Origin: an uncultured Collinsella sp.
GTDB lineage: Bacteria; Actinomycetota; Coriobacteriia; Coriobacteriales; Coriobacteriaceae
Direction: 5' to 3'
Length of the DNA: 64,000 bases
Assembly (NCBI GenBank): GCA_934647195.1
Contig: CAKUFD010000006.1
Span: 88,283 to 152,282 of the forward strand
Shown here: in pieces, positions 54,650 through 62,439 of the stretch
Layout: each line of letters starts with the position of its first letter
Position numbering within the stretch: position 1 is the first letter of the stretch
Program-made: the position numbers and the translations under genes
The notes under the pieces: model-generated
Told to the model about the DNA's origin: nothing
What the model saw: only the letters and a program-made list of their open reading frames with translations
Database searches by the model: none

Positions 54650-55081
54650 ATGACAGACAGCAGGTACACGGGAGGGCACTTCGAGATCGCGTGCCCGGAC
54701 GGCTTCGGGGCCGTCGGGGCGATCGTCGGGTGGCTCGCCGCCGACGGGAGCTGGCACCGCGAGGCGTTCGAGCTGTTCGCCGACGCGCGTGTGAGGCTGG
54801 GGGAGCTGGCGGGCGGCGACGGGGCGTCGATATTCTACATCGACCGCACGGTGACGATGAGCGTCGCGGACGCCATCGACCCGGACGTCTCGCCGCGCGC
54901 TGTGGGCATCGAGGAGGGCCAGTGGCTGCGCCGCCGCAAGGACTCGCCTGAGGTCGAGAGGCTCCGCGAGGCGGAGCGCGAGGCGTTCAGGCGCTTCGAG
55001 GAGGCCGACTGGAAGACGGCGGACAGACGCCTGCACGAGTGGCTGGACGCGGGGCGCGCCCTGCGCGAGGCCGAGGAGTAG
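54650..55081 (+). CDS. Hypothetical phage early protein
   Basis: The 143-aa product is not recognised. The N-terminal half is a mixed alpha/beta stretch with GAIVGWLAADGSWHREAF and IFYIDRTVTMSVADAI; the C-terminal third is a charged helix rich in Glu and Arg (EVERLREAEREAFRRFEEAD). ACGGAGGAG precedes the ATG at 54650. It is the second gene of the rightward operon and may be a host-takeover or regulatory protein. Confidence 0.6.
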   Translation: MTDSRYTGGHFEIACPDGFGAVGAIVGWLAADGSWHREAFELFADARVRLGELAGGDGASIFYIDRTVTMSVADAIDPDVSPRAVGIEEGQWLRRRKDSPEVERLREAEREAFRRFEEADWKTADRRLHEWLDAGRALREAEE

Positions 55082-55092
55082 GCGGACGGCCG

Positions 55093-55185
55093 CGCAGCCC
55101 CGCACGGACGGCGCGGGCCGCGGGGGAGGGAAGTGTCTCCACCTCGCCTGCGGCCGTTCCGGCGCGCCGCCCGCGCGGGGCTGCG
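55093..55185. repeat. Long-range inverted repeat in the phage early operon
   Basis: CGCAGCCCCGC (55093-55103) and GCGGGGCTGCG (55175-55185) are perfect 11-bp inverted copies enclosing 71 bases in the 125-base gap before the excisionase-like gene. They could fold the leader RNA or mark a control point in the early transcript. Confidence 0.4.
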
Positions 55186-55206
55186 GGCCTTGAAGGGAGA
55201 GATGGG

Positions 55207-55545
55207 ATGGAAGCGAGGATCGCGGCGGTGCCGCGCGACGCCTACGAGGCGCTGTCGGACGCCATGGACGAGGCCCTGGGGGCCTTCCGGCGGACGGTGG
55301 AGACGCGCGGCATCGAGATGTGCGGCAGCGAGGCCCTGGGCTACGCGGTCGCGGCGGGGCTGCCCCCGCAGATGGCCTACACGGTCAAGGAGACGTCGAA
55401 GTACACGGGCGTGAGCGTCAGCCAGCTGTACTGCGAGAGGAACGAGGGGCGCATGCGCTTCATGCTGCCGGAGGGCAACTCGAGGGGCGCGCTCATAAGC
55501 GTGAAGGAGGTGGACAGGTGGATGAGAGAGTGCTGCGCGGCCTGA
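55207..55545 (+). CDS. Excisionase-like DNA-binding protein
   Basis: The 112-aa product has a C-terminal winged HTH of the MerR/excisionase type: AYTVKETSKYTGVSVSQLY (residues ~58-76), then the wing and ALISVKEVDRWMREC. The N-terminal ~50 residues are a helix with no known family. The ATG at 55207 has AAGGGAGAG upstream. It may control int-mediated excision or early transcription. Its end overlaps the next small gene. Confidence 0.6.
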   Translation: MEARIAAVPRDAYEALSDAMDEALGAFRRTVETRGIEMCGSEALGYAVAAGLPPQMAYTVKETSKYTGVSVSQLYCERNEGRMRFMLPEGNSRGALISVKEVDRWMRECCAA

Positions 55546-55637
55546 TCGCCATCGGCTCCGCGAGCCTCCTGATGGCGGGCATCCGGCTGTTCGAGGTCGC
55601 CGTCGTCGCTTTCGCGAGGGCGCTGGGGCGCTGCTAG
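55518..55637 (+). CDS. Tiny single-pass membrane protein
   Basis: A 39-aa frame begins at GTG 55518 with AAGGAGG at 55504-55510 and overlaps the previous gene by 28 bases. It holds one hydrophobic helix (LIAIGSASLLMAGIRLFEVAVV) and ends with Cys. Function unknown. Confidence 0.5.
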   Translation: MDERVLRGLIAIGSASLLMAGIRLFEVAVVAFARALGRC

Positions 55638-55647
55638 GAGGTACGAG

Positions 55648-55797
55648 TTGAGAGATCAGGGAAGGCACTACGCGCTGCCCTCGGACGTGAGGCTCGCGAG
55701 GGAGCGGCGCATCTTCGCCTCGGGCTTCGCCTGGGGCGTCCTCGCGGCGCTGGCCGTGGGAGCGGCGCTCGCCGCGGCCGTGCTGTGGGGGCTGTGA
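55648..55797 (+). CDS. Small membrane protein
   Basis: A 49-aa frame starts at TTG 55648 behind AGGAGG. A charged N-terminal half (DVRLARERR) is followed by a hydrophobic helix (GVLAALAVGAALAAAVLWG) to the end. With the preceding 39-aa protein it forms a pair of small membrane proteins in an early phage operon; superinfection exclusion is one possible role, without direct evidence. Confidence 0.5.
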   Translation: MRDQGRHYALPSDVRLARERRIFASGFAWGVLAALAVGAALAAAVLWGL

Positions 55798-55808
55798 TGG
55801 GAGGTCAG

Positions 55809-56192
55809 ATGGGAAGGACGAACAGGAGCGCCCGCGACGCGGGCACCAGGTTCGAGCGCACGGTGGCCGACTACCTCGCGGGCCTGCTCGGCGACGGCGG
55901 CATCGACCGCCAGGTCAAGGTGGGCAGGCGCGACGTCGGGGATATCCGCGGCGTGCTCATGCGGGGCGGCAGGGTGGCCGTCGAGTGCAAGGACTACGGC
56001 GGCAGGCACGACCTGCCGCAGTGGCTGCGCGAGGCCGAGGCCGAGCGCGGCAACGCCGACGCCGCCTACGGCGTGGTGGTCTGGAAGAGGCGGGGCACGG
56101 CGGACCCCGCCGAGCAGTACGTGACGATGACGCTCAGGACCTTCGCGGCGATGCTCGCGGGAGGGCCGGAGCTTCTGGAAGAGGAGGAGTAG
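55809..56192 (+). CDS. PD-(D/E)XK nuclease, Holliday-junction-resolvase-like
   Basis: The 127-aa product has the restriction-endonuclease-like core: Glu16 in FERTVADYL, Asp45 in GDIRG, and Glu59-Cys-Lys61 in VAVECKDY, the D..ExK metal site. Size and pattern suit a phage resolvase or repair nuclease, and it stands beside the recombination genes. The ATG at 55809 follows GGGAGG; an upstream GTG at 55785 overlaps the previous gene. Confidence 0.65.
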   Translation: MGRTNRSARDAGTRFERTVADYLAGLLGDGGIDRQVKVGRRDVGDIRGVLMRGGRVAVECKDYGGRHDLPQWLREAEAERGNADAAYGVVVWKRRGTADPAEQYVTMTLRTFAAMLAGGPELLEEEE

Positions 56193-56195
56193 CAG

Positions 56196-57146
56196 ATGGG
56201 GACCGAGAAGAAGGCCGCATCGGCCGAGGCCGTGGAGGAGAGGTCGCTCTCCGTGACGTACACGCCGTCGGTGATCCAGGCGAACTTCGACGCGCTGGAG
56301 GAGCGCGTGCGGGCCGTCGTGGCCGACTACGAGGGGGCGGTGTACGACCTCGCGAGCGCCGACGCGGTGCGCGAGGCCAAGCACGACCGCAGCTACCTCA
56401 ACGGCCTGAAGAAGGAGATCGAGGAGCGCCGCAAGGCCGTCAAGCGCGAGTACAGCAAGCCCCTCGACGCCTTCGAGAAGAGGTGCAAGCAGATCACGGC
56501 CATCATCGACGAGGCCGCGGGCAACATCAAGGCGCAGCTCGACCGGGCCGAGGAGGAGCGCAGGGCGCGCGCATACGCCGCGCTTCAAGAGCACTACGAG
56601 GAGTTCGCGGGGCTGCTGGCACCTGTCGTCCCCTACGAGCGCCTTCACGAGCCGCAGTGGCTCAACAAGACGTTCGGCGAGGTCAAGGCATACGAGGCGC
56701 TTGAGGCCAAGGTGTCGAAGCTGGCCGGTGACTGGGAGATGCTCAAATCGCAGTTCGAGGGCGAGCCGTTCTACGCCGAGGCAGAGCGCGAGCTTTTCAC
56801 CACGCTGGACCTGGGCGCCGCGCTCGCGGCGGCACGGAAGGCCGCCGAGGAGAACGCTCGCATCGCCGAGCTGAAGGCCGCCATGACGCCCGAACCTGAA
56901 CCCGAGCCTGAGCCTGAGTCTGAACCGACCGCGGAACCTGAGCCGATGCCAGCGCCCGCGCCGATGCCCGCCCCCATGCCCGCGCCCGTCGCGCCGAGCG
57001 GCCCCGCGACCCCGTGCGTGATGGTCATCGACTCGGCGACGACCGAGCAGATGCGGTCCATCGGGCGCTTCGCCGGGAGCATCGGCGTGACCGGCGTGTT
57101 CAAGCGCGGCACGCTTCAGCAGGCCTACGAGCGCACGATCCGTTAG
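56196..57146 (+). CDS. DUF1351 family phage protein
   Basis: The 316-aa product matches the DUF1351 family found beside phage annealing proteins. Residues ~20-235 are mostly helical and charged (AKHDRSYLNGLKKEIEERRK, EYSKPLDAFEKRCKQI). Residues ~230-268 are a Pro/Glu then Pro/Met/Ala repeat (EPEPEPEPE, PMPAPAPMPAP), and the C-terminal ~45 residues form a compact end. Function unknown; the position suggests a role with ERF in recombination. Confidence 0.75.
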   Translation: MGTEKKAASAEAVEERSLSVTYTPSVIQANFDALEERVRAVVADYEGAVYDLASADAVREAKHDRSYLNGLKKEIEERRKAVKREYSKPLDAFEKRCKQITAIIDEAAGNIKAQLDRAEEERRARAYAALQEHYEEFAGLLAPVVPYERLHEPQWLNKTFGEVKAYEALEAKVSKLAGDWEMLKSQFEGEPFYAEAERELFTTLDLGAALAAARKAAEENARIAELKAAMTPEPEPEPEPESEPTAEPEPMPAPAPMPAPMPAPVAPSGPATPCVMVIDSATTEQMRSIGRFAGSIGVTGVFKRGTLQQAYERTIR

Positions 57147-57155
57147 GAGCCACGA

Positions 57156-57716
57156 ATGGCAGACGAGAAGCACATCACCATCACCGAGGCGGTCGCCAAG
57201 GTCCAGCGCTCCGTGGTGGTGCCGAAGTCGCGCTACAACGCGCACGGCAAGTTCAACTACCGGAGCATGGAGGACATCGTGGCCGCGCTCAAGGAGCCGT
57301 GCAAGGAGGCGGGCGTCGCCTACACCCTGAACGACTCGATTGTGCAGGTGGGCGACCGCCACTACGTCAAGGCCACCGCGCACCTGTTCTTCACGGACGG
57401 CGGCGAGGGGTCCATCGACGTGGACGGCTACGCCCACGAGCCCGATACCCAGACGGGCATGAACCCCGCGCAGGTGACCGGCTCCGCATCGAGCTACGCC
57501 CGCAAGTACGCGCTGTGCGGGCTTTTCGCCATCGACGGCACGAGCGACCCCGACGCCCTGTCGGACAAGCCGGAGAAGGAGCCGCCCGAGTTCGGCGAGT
57601 TCACCGCGAAGTGCAAGGCGTGCGGCACCGCCTACGTCTTCAACAGCCGCGAGCAGTACGAGGCCTTCAAGAAGGCGCCGGGGTGCTGCGCCGCGCCGAC
57701 CTGGACGGTCGTGTAG
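57156..57716 (+). CDS. ERF family single-strand annealing protein
   Basis: ERF proteins anneal complementary single strands in phage recombination and genome circularisation. The 186-aa product has AVAKVQRSVVVPKSRYNAHG, the YRSMEDIVAALK helix and the family hallmark TGSASSYARKYALCGLF (residues ~107-123). The last 45 residues form a zinc-ribbon-like end with CKACG and CC. It lies between DUF1351 and SSB. Confidence 0.82.
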   Translation: MADEKHITITEAVAKVQRSVVVPKSRYNAHGKFNYRSMEDIVAALKEPCKEAGVAYTLNDSIVQVGDRHYVKATAHLFFTDGGEGSIDVDGYAHEPDTQTGMNPAQVTGSASSYARKYALCGLFAIDGTSDPDALSDKPEKEPPEFGEFTAKCKACGTAYVFNSREQYEAFKKAPGCCAAPTWTVV

Positions 57717-57719
57717 CCG

Positions 57720-58073
57720 ATGCAGGACCTTTACGCGCAGCGCGAGGAGCTCTTCAGGCAGCTCATGTGCGAGCTGGAGGCCATGAGGAGGACCGGGCAG
57801 CAGTACGCCCAGAACGAGTCCGAGTACAGGCGCGCGCTGCGCACGGCGATCCTCGAGGAGAGGGAGAAGAAGACGCCGGTGACCATCATCGGCGACGTGT
57901 GCCGGGGGCGCGAGGACATCGCGGAGGCGAAGATGCTCCGCGACTGCGCCGAGGCGCTGTACAAGGCGTCGGCCGAGGCCATCATGGCGCTGAAGCTGAG
58001 GATAAGGACCGTGGACGACGACATCCGCAGGGAGTGGACGAGCGGCGGCACGGGAGAAGGGAGCTACCTATGA
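57720..58073 (+). CDS. Hypothetical phage protein
   Basis: The 117-aa product is almost all helical and charged, with an N-terminal coiled-coil-like stretch (REELFRQLMCELEAM) and C-terminal helices around a VTIIGDV strand. It is not recognised. It lies between ERF and ssb and overlaps the ssb start by 4 bases, so it may belong to the recombination module. Confidence 0.6.
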   Translation: MQDLYAQREELFRQLMCELEAMRRTGQQYAQNESEYRRALRTAILEEREKKTPVTIIGDVCRGREDIAEAKMLRDCAEALYKASAEAIMALKLRIRTVDDDIRREWTSGGTGEGSYL

Positions 58074-58630
58074 GCATCAACAGGACGGTCATCTCGGGCA
58101 ACCTCACGCGGGACCCCGATGTCCGCGCGACGGCGGCGGGGACGCAGGTCCTCTCGTTCACGGTGGCGGTCAACGACCGCCGCAAGAACCAGCAGACGGG
58201 CGAGTGGGAGGACTACCCGAACTTCGTGGACTGCACGATGTTCGGCACCCGCGCCGAGGCCGTGAGCCGCTACCTCTCCAAGGGGACGAAGGTCGCGATC
58301 GAGGGCAAGCTGCGCTATTCGAGCTGGGACAAGGACGGCCAGCGCCGCAGCAAGCTTGAGGTGATCGTGGACGAGATCGAGTTCATGAGCAGCCGCCAGC
58401 ACGCGGAGCAGGGCAACCCGCCCTACGTCGCGGAGCGCCCGCAGGCCTACGCGCCGCAGCCCGCGCCCCAGTGGTCCGCGCAGCAGGCGTACCGGAACCC
58501 GCCCGCGACGACCCCGCAGCGGCCCCAGGCGCCCGCCCAGGCCCCGCAGTCGGCCCCGCAGGCGGCTCCCCAGGCCCCCGCGCCGCAGCCGGTCCAGCCG
58601 GAGCTCTACGACGGCGACATCCCGTTCTAG
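58070..58630 (+). CDS. ssb: Phage single-stranded DNA-binding protein
   Basis: SSB coats single strands during phage replication. The 186-aa product has the OB fold (NRTVISGNLTRDPDVR, FTVAVNDR, NFVDCTMFG, GTKVAIEGKL) followed by a Pro/Gln/Ala-rich linker and the acidic tip YDGDIPF, which normally binds partner proteins. The ATG at 58070 overlaps the previous stop; a long frame back to 57014 is a shadow over other genes. Confidence 0.93.
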   Translation: MSINRTVISGNLTRDPDVRATAAGTQVLSFTVAVNDRRKNQQTGEWEDYPNFVDCTMFGTRAEAVSRYLSKGTKVAIEGKLRYSSWDKDGQRRSKLEVIVDEIEFMSSRQHAEQGNPPYVAERPQAYAPQPAPQWSAQQAYRNPPATTPQRPQAPAQAPQSAPQAAPQAPAPQPVQPELYDGDIPF

Positions 58631-58641
58631 GGGGCAACGGC

Positions 58642-59280
58642 ATGCAGGTACTGGACTCGCTCATAGACGGGCCGCTTAGGCTGCGCAACCGCAGGGAGGG
58701 CGACGAGCTTATCGGCATGATCGTCCGGTACCTGCGCACAGGCGAGCAGCCCGAGCCTCGGACGGACGCCCAAGAGGCCGTGCTGTTCGCCGTGCAGCCC
58801 GTCATGGAGACCTCGCGCAAGCGCATCGTGGCGGGAGGCTCCGGCGGCAAGGCGGCAAGCAACGATGCAAGCAAAACGGGAAGCAAACCGCCAAGCAAAA
58901 GCGGAAGCAAAACGCAGAGCAAAGCGGCAAGCAACGATGCAAGCAAACCCGAAAGCAAACGGGCAAGCGAAGAGGAAGAGGAAGAGGAGTTAGGAAAAGG
59001 GATTAAGGAGAGAGGTAAAGCGGCGCGTTTCCGCGCCCCCTCCCCCGCCGAGGTCTCCGAATACGCCCATCAGTTCGCTGCGGACAAGGGCCTCGACCTC
59101 ACCGCCCTCGACTTCGACCCCGAGCGGTTCGTCGACTTCTACGCCCAGAAGGGCTGGATGGTCGGCCGGTCGCGCATGAGGGACTGGAGGGCCACGGTGC
59201 GCAACTGGCTGCGCACCTCGAAGCCCAGGAACGGAATCGCGAAGGAGGTGCCGGACGATGGATTCTCGGCCTACGACTGA
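58642..59280 (+). CDS. Phage replication organiser-like protein with Lys/Ser repeat linker
   Basis: The 212-aa product probably starts phage replication or recruits the helicase loader encoded next. The N-terminal ~70 residues are helical. Residues ~71-117 are a Ser/Lys repeat linker (units like ASNDASK, SKSGSK) ending in poly-Glu. The C-terminal ~75 residues (SPAEVSEYAHQFAADKG, FVDFYAQKGWMVGRSRMRDW, TVRNWLRT) are a fold common at the end of phage replication proteins. It overlaps the DnaC-like gene by 23 bases. The linker-coding DNA contains the repeats annotated at 58852-58947. Confidence 0.6.
   Translation: MQVLDSLIDGPLRLRNRREGDELIGMIVRYLRTGEQPEPRTDAQEAVLFAVQPVMETSRKRIVAGGSGGKAASNDASKTGSKPPSKSGSKTQSKAASNDASKPESKRASEEEEEEELGKGIKERGKAARFRAPSPAEVSEYAHQFAADKGLDLTALDFDPERFVDFYAQKGWMVGRSRMRDWRATVRNWLRTSKPRNGIAKEVPDDGFSAYD
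58852..58947 (+). repeat. Internal repeats in the replication gene (possible origin iterons)
   Basis: A 24-base unit (58852-58875, containing GCAAGCAACGATGCAAGC) recurs identically at 58924-58947, 72 bases later, with shorter AAGCAAA copies between. An AT-rich, purine-rich stretch follows at about 58968-59020. Iterons plus an AT-rich segment inside the initiator gene is the layout of the lambda O origin. Confidence 0.5.
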
Positions 59281-59971
59281 GTGCCCGCACTGCGGGGCCG
59301 TGCTCAAGGCCCGCTACACGCAGCTGGGCACCAGGCGCCTGTTCTGCGGATACGAGCAGTGCGGGTGCCCGGGCGCCGAAGCCGAGCGCGAGGAAGAGCG
59401 CCGGGCCGAGGCGGAGGCCGCACGCAAGGCGGTTCAGGACAAGGCCATGCGCGACTGGAAGCGCGCCGGCGTGCCCGAGCGCTACATGAGCCTCGACCAC
59501 CCGCTGGCCGCAGAGATCGCCGACGGCCTGGAGCGCGGCCAGTGGGTCTACCTCTGGGGCGACGTGGGGACGCGCAAGACCGCCTGCGCCGCGGCCGTGG
59601 CGAAGCGCCTGGCCGGAGGCGGGCGGCCGGTGCTCATGGCCCCGATGTACCGCATCCTCGACGAGATCCAGCGCAGCTTCCACGAGGGCGGCGACCCGCT
59701 CAGGCGCTACGCCGAGGCGCGCTACCTGATCGTGGACGACCTGGGCAAGCGCAGGCCCACGGGCTTCGTGCTCGACAGCCTGTTCAGCCTGATCGACCAG
59801 CGCTACTCGGCGATGCTGCCCACGCTGGTGACCACGCAGTACAGGCCCAGCGACCTCGTGCGCAGGCTCGCCGAGCAGGGAGACCCCGACACCGCCAAGG
59901 CCATCGTGTCGCGGCTCAGGGGCGGGGCCAGGGTCGTGCACTTCGACGGCCCGGACGGGAGGCTGCGATGA
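59258..59971 (+). CDS. DnaC-like helicase loader
   Basis: The 237-aa AAA+ protein probably loads the host replicative helicase at the phage origin. Residues ~9-37 form a zinc ribbon (CPHCGAVL, CGYEQCGC). The Walker A is GDVGTRKT (residues ~101-108), where Arg replaces the usual second Gly; the Walker B is YLIVDDLG. The sensor stretch TLVTTQYRPSDLV and an Arg-containing end complete the domain. The position after the replication organiser supports the role. Confidence 0.78.
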   Translation: MDSRPTTECPHCGAVLKARYTQLGTRRLFCGYEQCGCPGAEAEREEERRAEAEAARKAVQDKAMRDWKRAGVPERYMSLDHPLAAEIADGLERGQWVYLWGDVGTRKTACAAAVAKRLAGGGRPVLMAPMYRILDEIQRSFHEGGDPLRRYAEARYLIVDDLGKRRPTGFVLDSLFSLIDQRYSAMLPTLVTTQYRPSDLVRRLAEQGDPDTAKAIVSRLRGGARVVHFDGPDGRLR

Positions 59972-60423
59972 TCCTCGATGCAGGCATCTTGCGCGGCTAC
60001 CCGAAGGAGCGAGCCGAGCTCTACGGCAAGCCGCACCTGGGGGCGCGCTACACCCACGGCAGGGCATACGAGGCGCTGTCTCCCAGATGCTGCGTCTGCG
60101 GCAGGCGCGCCGGAAGCGTGCACCACGTGGCGCGCCGCTCCTGGGGCGAGACCTTCCGCCTGGTGACGCCGTGCGGCACCTGGGACCTGCGGAGCCCGCT
60201 GTTCTGCCTCTGCGGCAGCGGCACCACGGGCTGCCACGACGGGTTCCACGGCGGGGCGCGGCTCAAGGCCGAGTGGGCGTGGCGCTCGAAGGTCTACGAG
60301 GAGGCGTGGTGGTCTGGAGAGCTGCTGCAGGCCTACGGGCCGCACCATCCGGGCCTCTACGAATACGGATACTGGCTGATCACGGACCGTGACGGCAACG
60401 AGATGATACGGGAAGGGATGTGA
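59968..60423 (+). CDS. Zinc-binding HNH-like phage protein
   Basis: The 151-aa product has a cysteine/histidine set, CCVCG, VHHVARRSW, CLCGSG and GCHDGFHGG, that resembles HNH/NinG-type recombination nucleases. The C-terminal ~50 residues are aromatic-rich (WAWRSKVYEEAWW, YEYGYWL). The ATG overlaps the DnaC-like stop, so the two are coupled. Nuclease activity is inferred only. Confidence 0.6.
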   Translation: MILDAGILRGYPKERAELYGKPHLGARYTHGRAYEALSPRCCVCGRRAGSVHHVARRSWGETFRLVTPCGTWDLRSPLFCLCGSGTTGCHDGFHGGARLKAEWAWRSKVYEEAWWSGELLQAYGPHHPGLYEYGYWLITDRDGNEMIREGM

Positions 60424-60426
60424 CCC

Positions 60427-60846
60427 ATGGAGATCAAGACATGCGAGCAGTACGTGCTCGCCGAGCTGGACTACGAGCAGCGGCGCAACGGGCGCCTCGA
60501 GGCCGAGAACAACAAGCTGGCCAAGCAGCTCGACGCCATGACCAAGAGGGCGAAGAGCTACAAGGAGACCATCGACCGCCCGATGACGCCCATCGAGGCG
60601 CTCGCGGACAGGGTCATGCGCGAGGAGATGCTGGTTCGCTTCTCCTACGCAGACGTCACCGACGTCATGAACGCGCTCACCGGGCAAGTGCTCGGATTCG
60701 ATGAGTGGTGCCGCAATGCGATGAGGCTGAGGCGCGTGCCTAGCGACATCAGCGATGAGGAGATCATCGAGTTCATGCGCGCCGACCTCAAGGCCATCTA
60801 CGACGAGAAGGCGGCCTCCTTAGGCAAGAGCGGCGGCGGGCGATGA
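60427..60846 (+). CDS. Hypothetical phage protein
   Basis: The 139-aa product is mostly helical and not recognised: an N-terminal coiled-coil stretch (NGRLEAENNKLAKQLDAMTK), a middle segment TPIEALADRVMREEM and an acidic C-terminal helix. It overlaps the next gene by 4 bases (ATGA), in a run of coupled early genes. Confidence 0.55.
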   Translation: MEIKTCEQYVLAELDYEQRRNGRLEAENNKLAKQLDAMTKRAKSYKETIDRPMTPIEALADRVMREEMLVRFSYADVTDVMNALTGQVLGFDEWCRNAMRLRRVPSDISDEEIIEFMRADLKAIYDEKAASLGKSGGGR

Positions 60847-61232
60847 ACGAGGACAGGCTCATGGCTGCGGCGCTGCAGGCCGCGCTCCAGAGCGACGACG
60901 TGACCGACCTGTACACGGGCGACTGCCGCGGATGCGGCGAGTGCTGCTCGCGATTCCTGCCGATGAGCCCGTTCGACCGGGTTCGGCTCGAGGCCTACGT
61001 CCGCAGGCATGGACTCGAGCCGACCGCGCCGCGCGCCGACTACGACCTGTTGTGCCCGTACCTCACGGATGGGCATGAGTGCGCGGTCTACGCCGCGAGG
61101 CCCGAGATCTGCCGGGTGTACAGGTGCGACAGACACAAGAGGGGCGAGCTCGGCATGTTCTTCGGCGCGGGGCGCGCCGAGGTGACCGACATGCGCGTGT
61201 TCGCGGAATCAATCGACAAGGAGAAGAAATGA
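60843..61232 (+). CDS. YkgJ-type cysteine-cluster protein
   Basis: The 129-aa product has the pattern of YkgJ/UPF0153 metal-cluster proteins: CRGCGECCSRFLP (residues ~24-36), CPYLTDGHECAVY and PEICRVYRC. Such proteins bind zinc or an Fe-S cluster and have no settled role; a copy inside a phage early region is unusual. It overlaps both neighbours by 4 bases. Confidence 0.7.
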   Translation: MNEDRLMAAALQAALQSDDVTDLYTGDCRGCGECCSRFLPMSPFDRVRLEAYVRRHGLEPTAPRADYDLLCPYLTDGHECAVYAARPEICRVYRCDRHKRGELGMFFGAGRAEVTDMRVFAESIDKEKK

Positions 61233-61462
61233 GCAAGGGAATAGGAGCGGTGAACGACGCGCTCTTCCGCGAGCTTGAGCGACTCGAGGCCGTCAAGCTC
61301 GAAGACCCCGAGGCCGTGAGGTGCGAGATCGAGCGCGCCAAGGCCGTCGAGGGGATCGCGGCCACGGTCATCGCCAACGGCAGGCTGGTGCTCGACATCG
61401 CCCGCGCCGGCACGGACGTCGGCGAGGCGGTCAGGCTTCCGAAGGGGCTGCTCGGCGAATGA
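61229..61462 (+). CDS. Small phage protein, unknown
   Basis: The 77-aa product is a single long helical region (NDALFRELERLEAVKLEDPE, IERAKAVEGIAATVIANGRL). Related short proteins are common in phage early regions without assigned function. Start and stop overlap the neighbouring genes (ATGA both sides). Confidence 0.6.
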   Translation: MSKGIGAVNDALFRELERLEAVKLEDPEAVRCEIERAKAVEGIAATVIANGRLVLDIARAGTDVGEAVRLPKGLLGE

Positions 61463-62439
61463 GGCGCTGGACCGAAGAGGAGGAGGCGTGGCTCCGCGGG
61501 AGGTTCGCCACGGAGCACATCGGCGCGCTCCTAGACGGCTTCGAGCGCGAGTTCGGGCGCAGGCCGACGCAGCGCGCCATGGAGCAGAAGTGCTTCAAGC
61601 TCGGGCTGCGCAAGCGGCCCAGGGACGTGCCCGCCCGCGCGGTGCGCCCGGTCCGGTGGCGCTGCGAGCCCGAGATGCAGGCGTGGATGGAGGCGCACGA
61701 CACCGGGCAGTCCCTCACGGTGCTCTCCTCGCAGTTCGCCGAGCGCTTCGGCTTCCCGCTGTCGCGCCCGCAGATAAACCTCTGGCGGGCGTCGAACGGC
61801 AGGCAGGCCACGAGGAGCCACGGCGGCGGCAGGAAGCGCAGGCCGGTAGGCGCAGAGCGCCAGAGCGGCAAGGGCTACGTCCTCGTGAAGGTCGCCGAGG
61901 AGGCCACCGTGCCCATGAGCAAGGACAACTGGCGCATGAAGCACGAGCTGGTCTACGAGCGCGAGCACGGGAAGGTCCCGGAAGGGTACGTGATCGTGTT
62001 CGCCGACGGCGACCACGGCAACTACGACCCGGCCAACCTCGTCGCGGTCCTGAAGGCCCTCGTGGCGAGGCTCAACAGCCCGGACAGCCCGGAGTGGGAC
62101 GACGCCGAGTCGCTCGAGTCCGCCGTGGCGTGGTGCAGGCTGCACTCCGCCATCGCGGACGCAGAGCACTCGCTGCCGCGGACATGCGGTGTCTGCGGCA
62201 GGACGTTCACGCCGCCTGCTGGCTACCGCAACGACGCGAGGCGCAACTGCAGGACGTGCCCGGACTGCCTGGCGAAGGGCAGGAAGGCGCGGGGAGTCAG
62301 GTCCGTGAAGTTCATCGCCCGGTGCGCCGTGTGCGGTGCCGAGTTCGGCGCGACGCAGAGGAACCAGAGGCGGTGCCCGGGGTGCATCGCGAGGAGGCCG
62401 ACGTGGGGCGTCGGGAAGCAGAAAGGGAAGGACGGATGA
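61459..62439 (+). CDS. HNH endonuclease-like protein with N-terminal HTH and zinc ribbons
   Basis: The 326-aa product begins with a Myb/SANT-like stretch (RRWTEEEEAWLRGRF) and a second HTH segment. The centre matches the HNH_3 pattern: MKHELVYEREHGKVPEGYVI then FADGDHGNYDPANLVAV. The C-terminal third has two zinc ribbons (CGVCG..CRTCPDC and CAVCG..CPGC). It may be a homing-type or packaging-related nuclease. It overlaps neighbours on both sides. Confidence 0.72.
   Translation: MRRWTEEEEAWLRGRFATEHIGALLDGFEREFGRRPTQRAMEQKCFKLGLRKRPRDVPARAVRPVRWRCEPEMQAWMEAHDTGQSLTVLSSQFAERFGFPLSRPQINLWRASNGRQATRSHGGGRKRRPVGAERQSGKGYVLVKVAEEATVPMSKDNWRMKHELVYEREHGKVPEGYVIVFADGDHGNYDPANLVAVLKALVARLNSPDSPEWDDAESLESAVAWCRLHSAIADAEHSLPRTCGVCGRTFTPPAGYRNDARRNCRTCPDCLAKGRKARGVRSVKFIARCAVCGAEFGATQRNQRRCPGCIARRPTWGVGKQKGKDG

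Noticed and set aside
57014..58070. N-terminal extension of the SSB frame
   Set aside because: The upstream part is Arg/Gly-rich and lies over ERF and DUF1351 genes; SSB starts naturally at 58070.
58852..58970. CRISPR-like array
   Set aside because: Two long repeats and short variants encode a Ser/Lys linker in frame; spacing is irregular and no cas genes are present.
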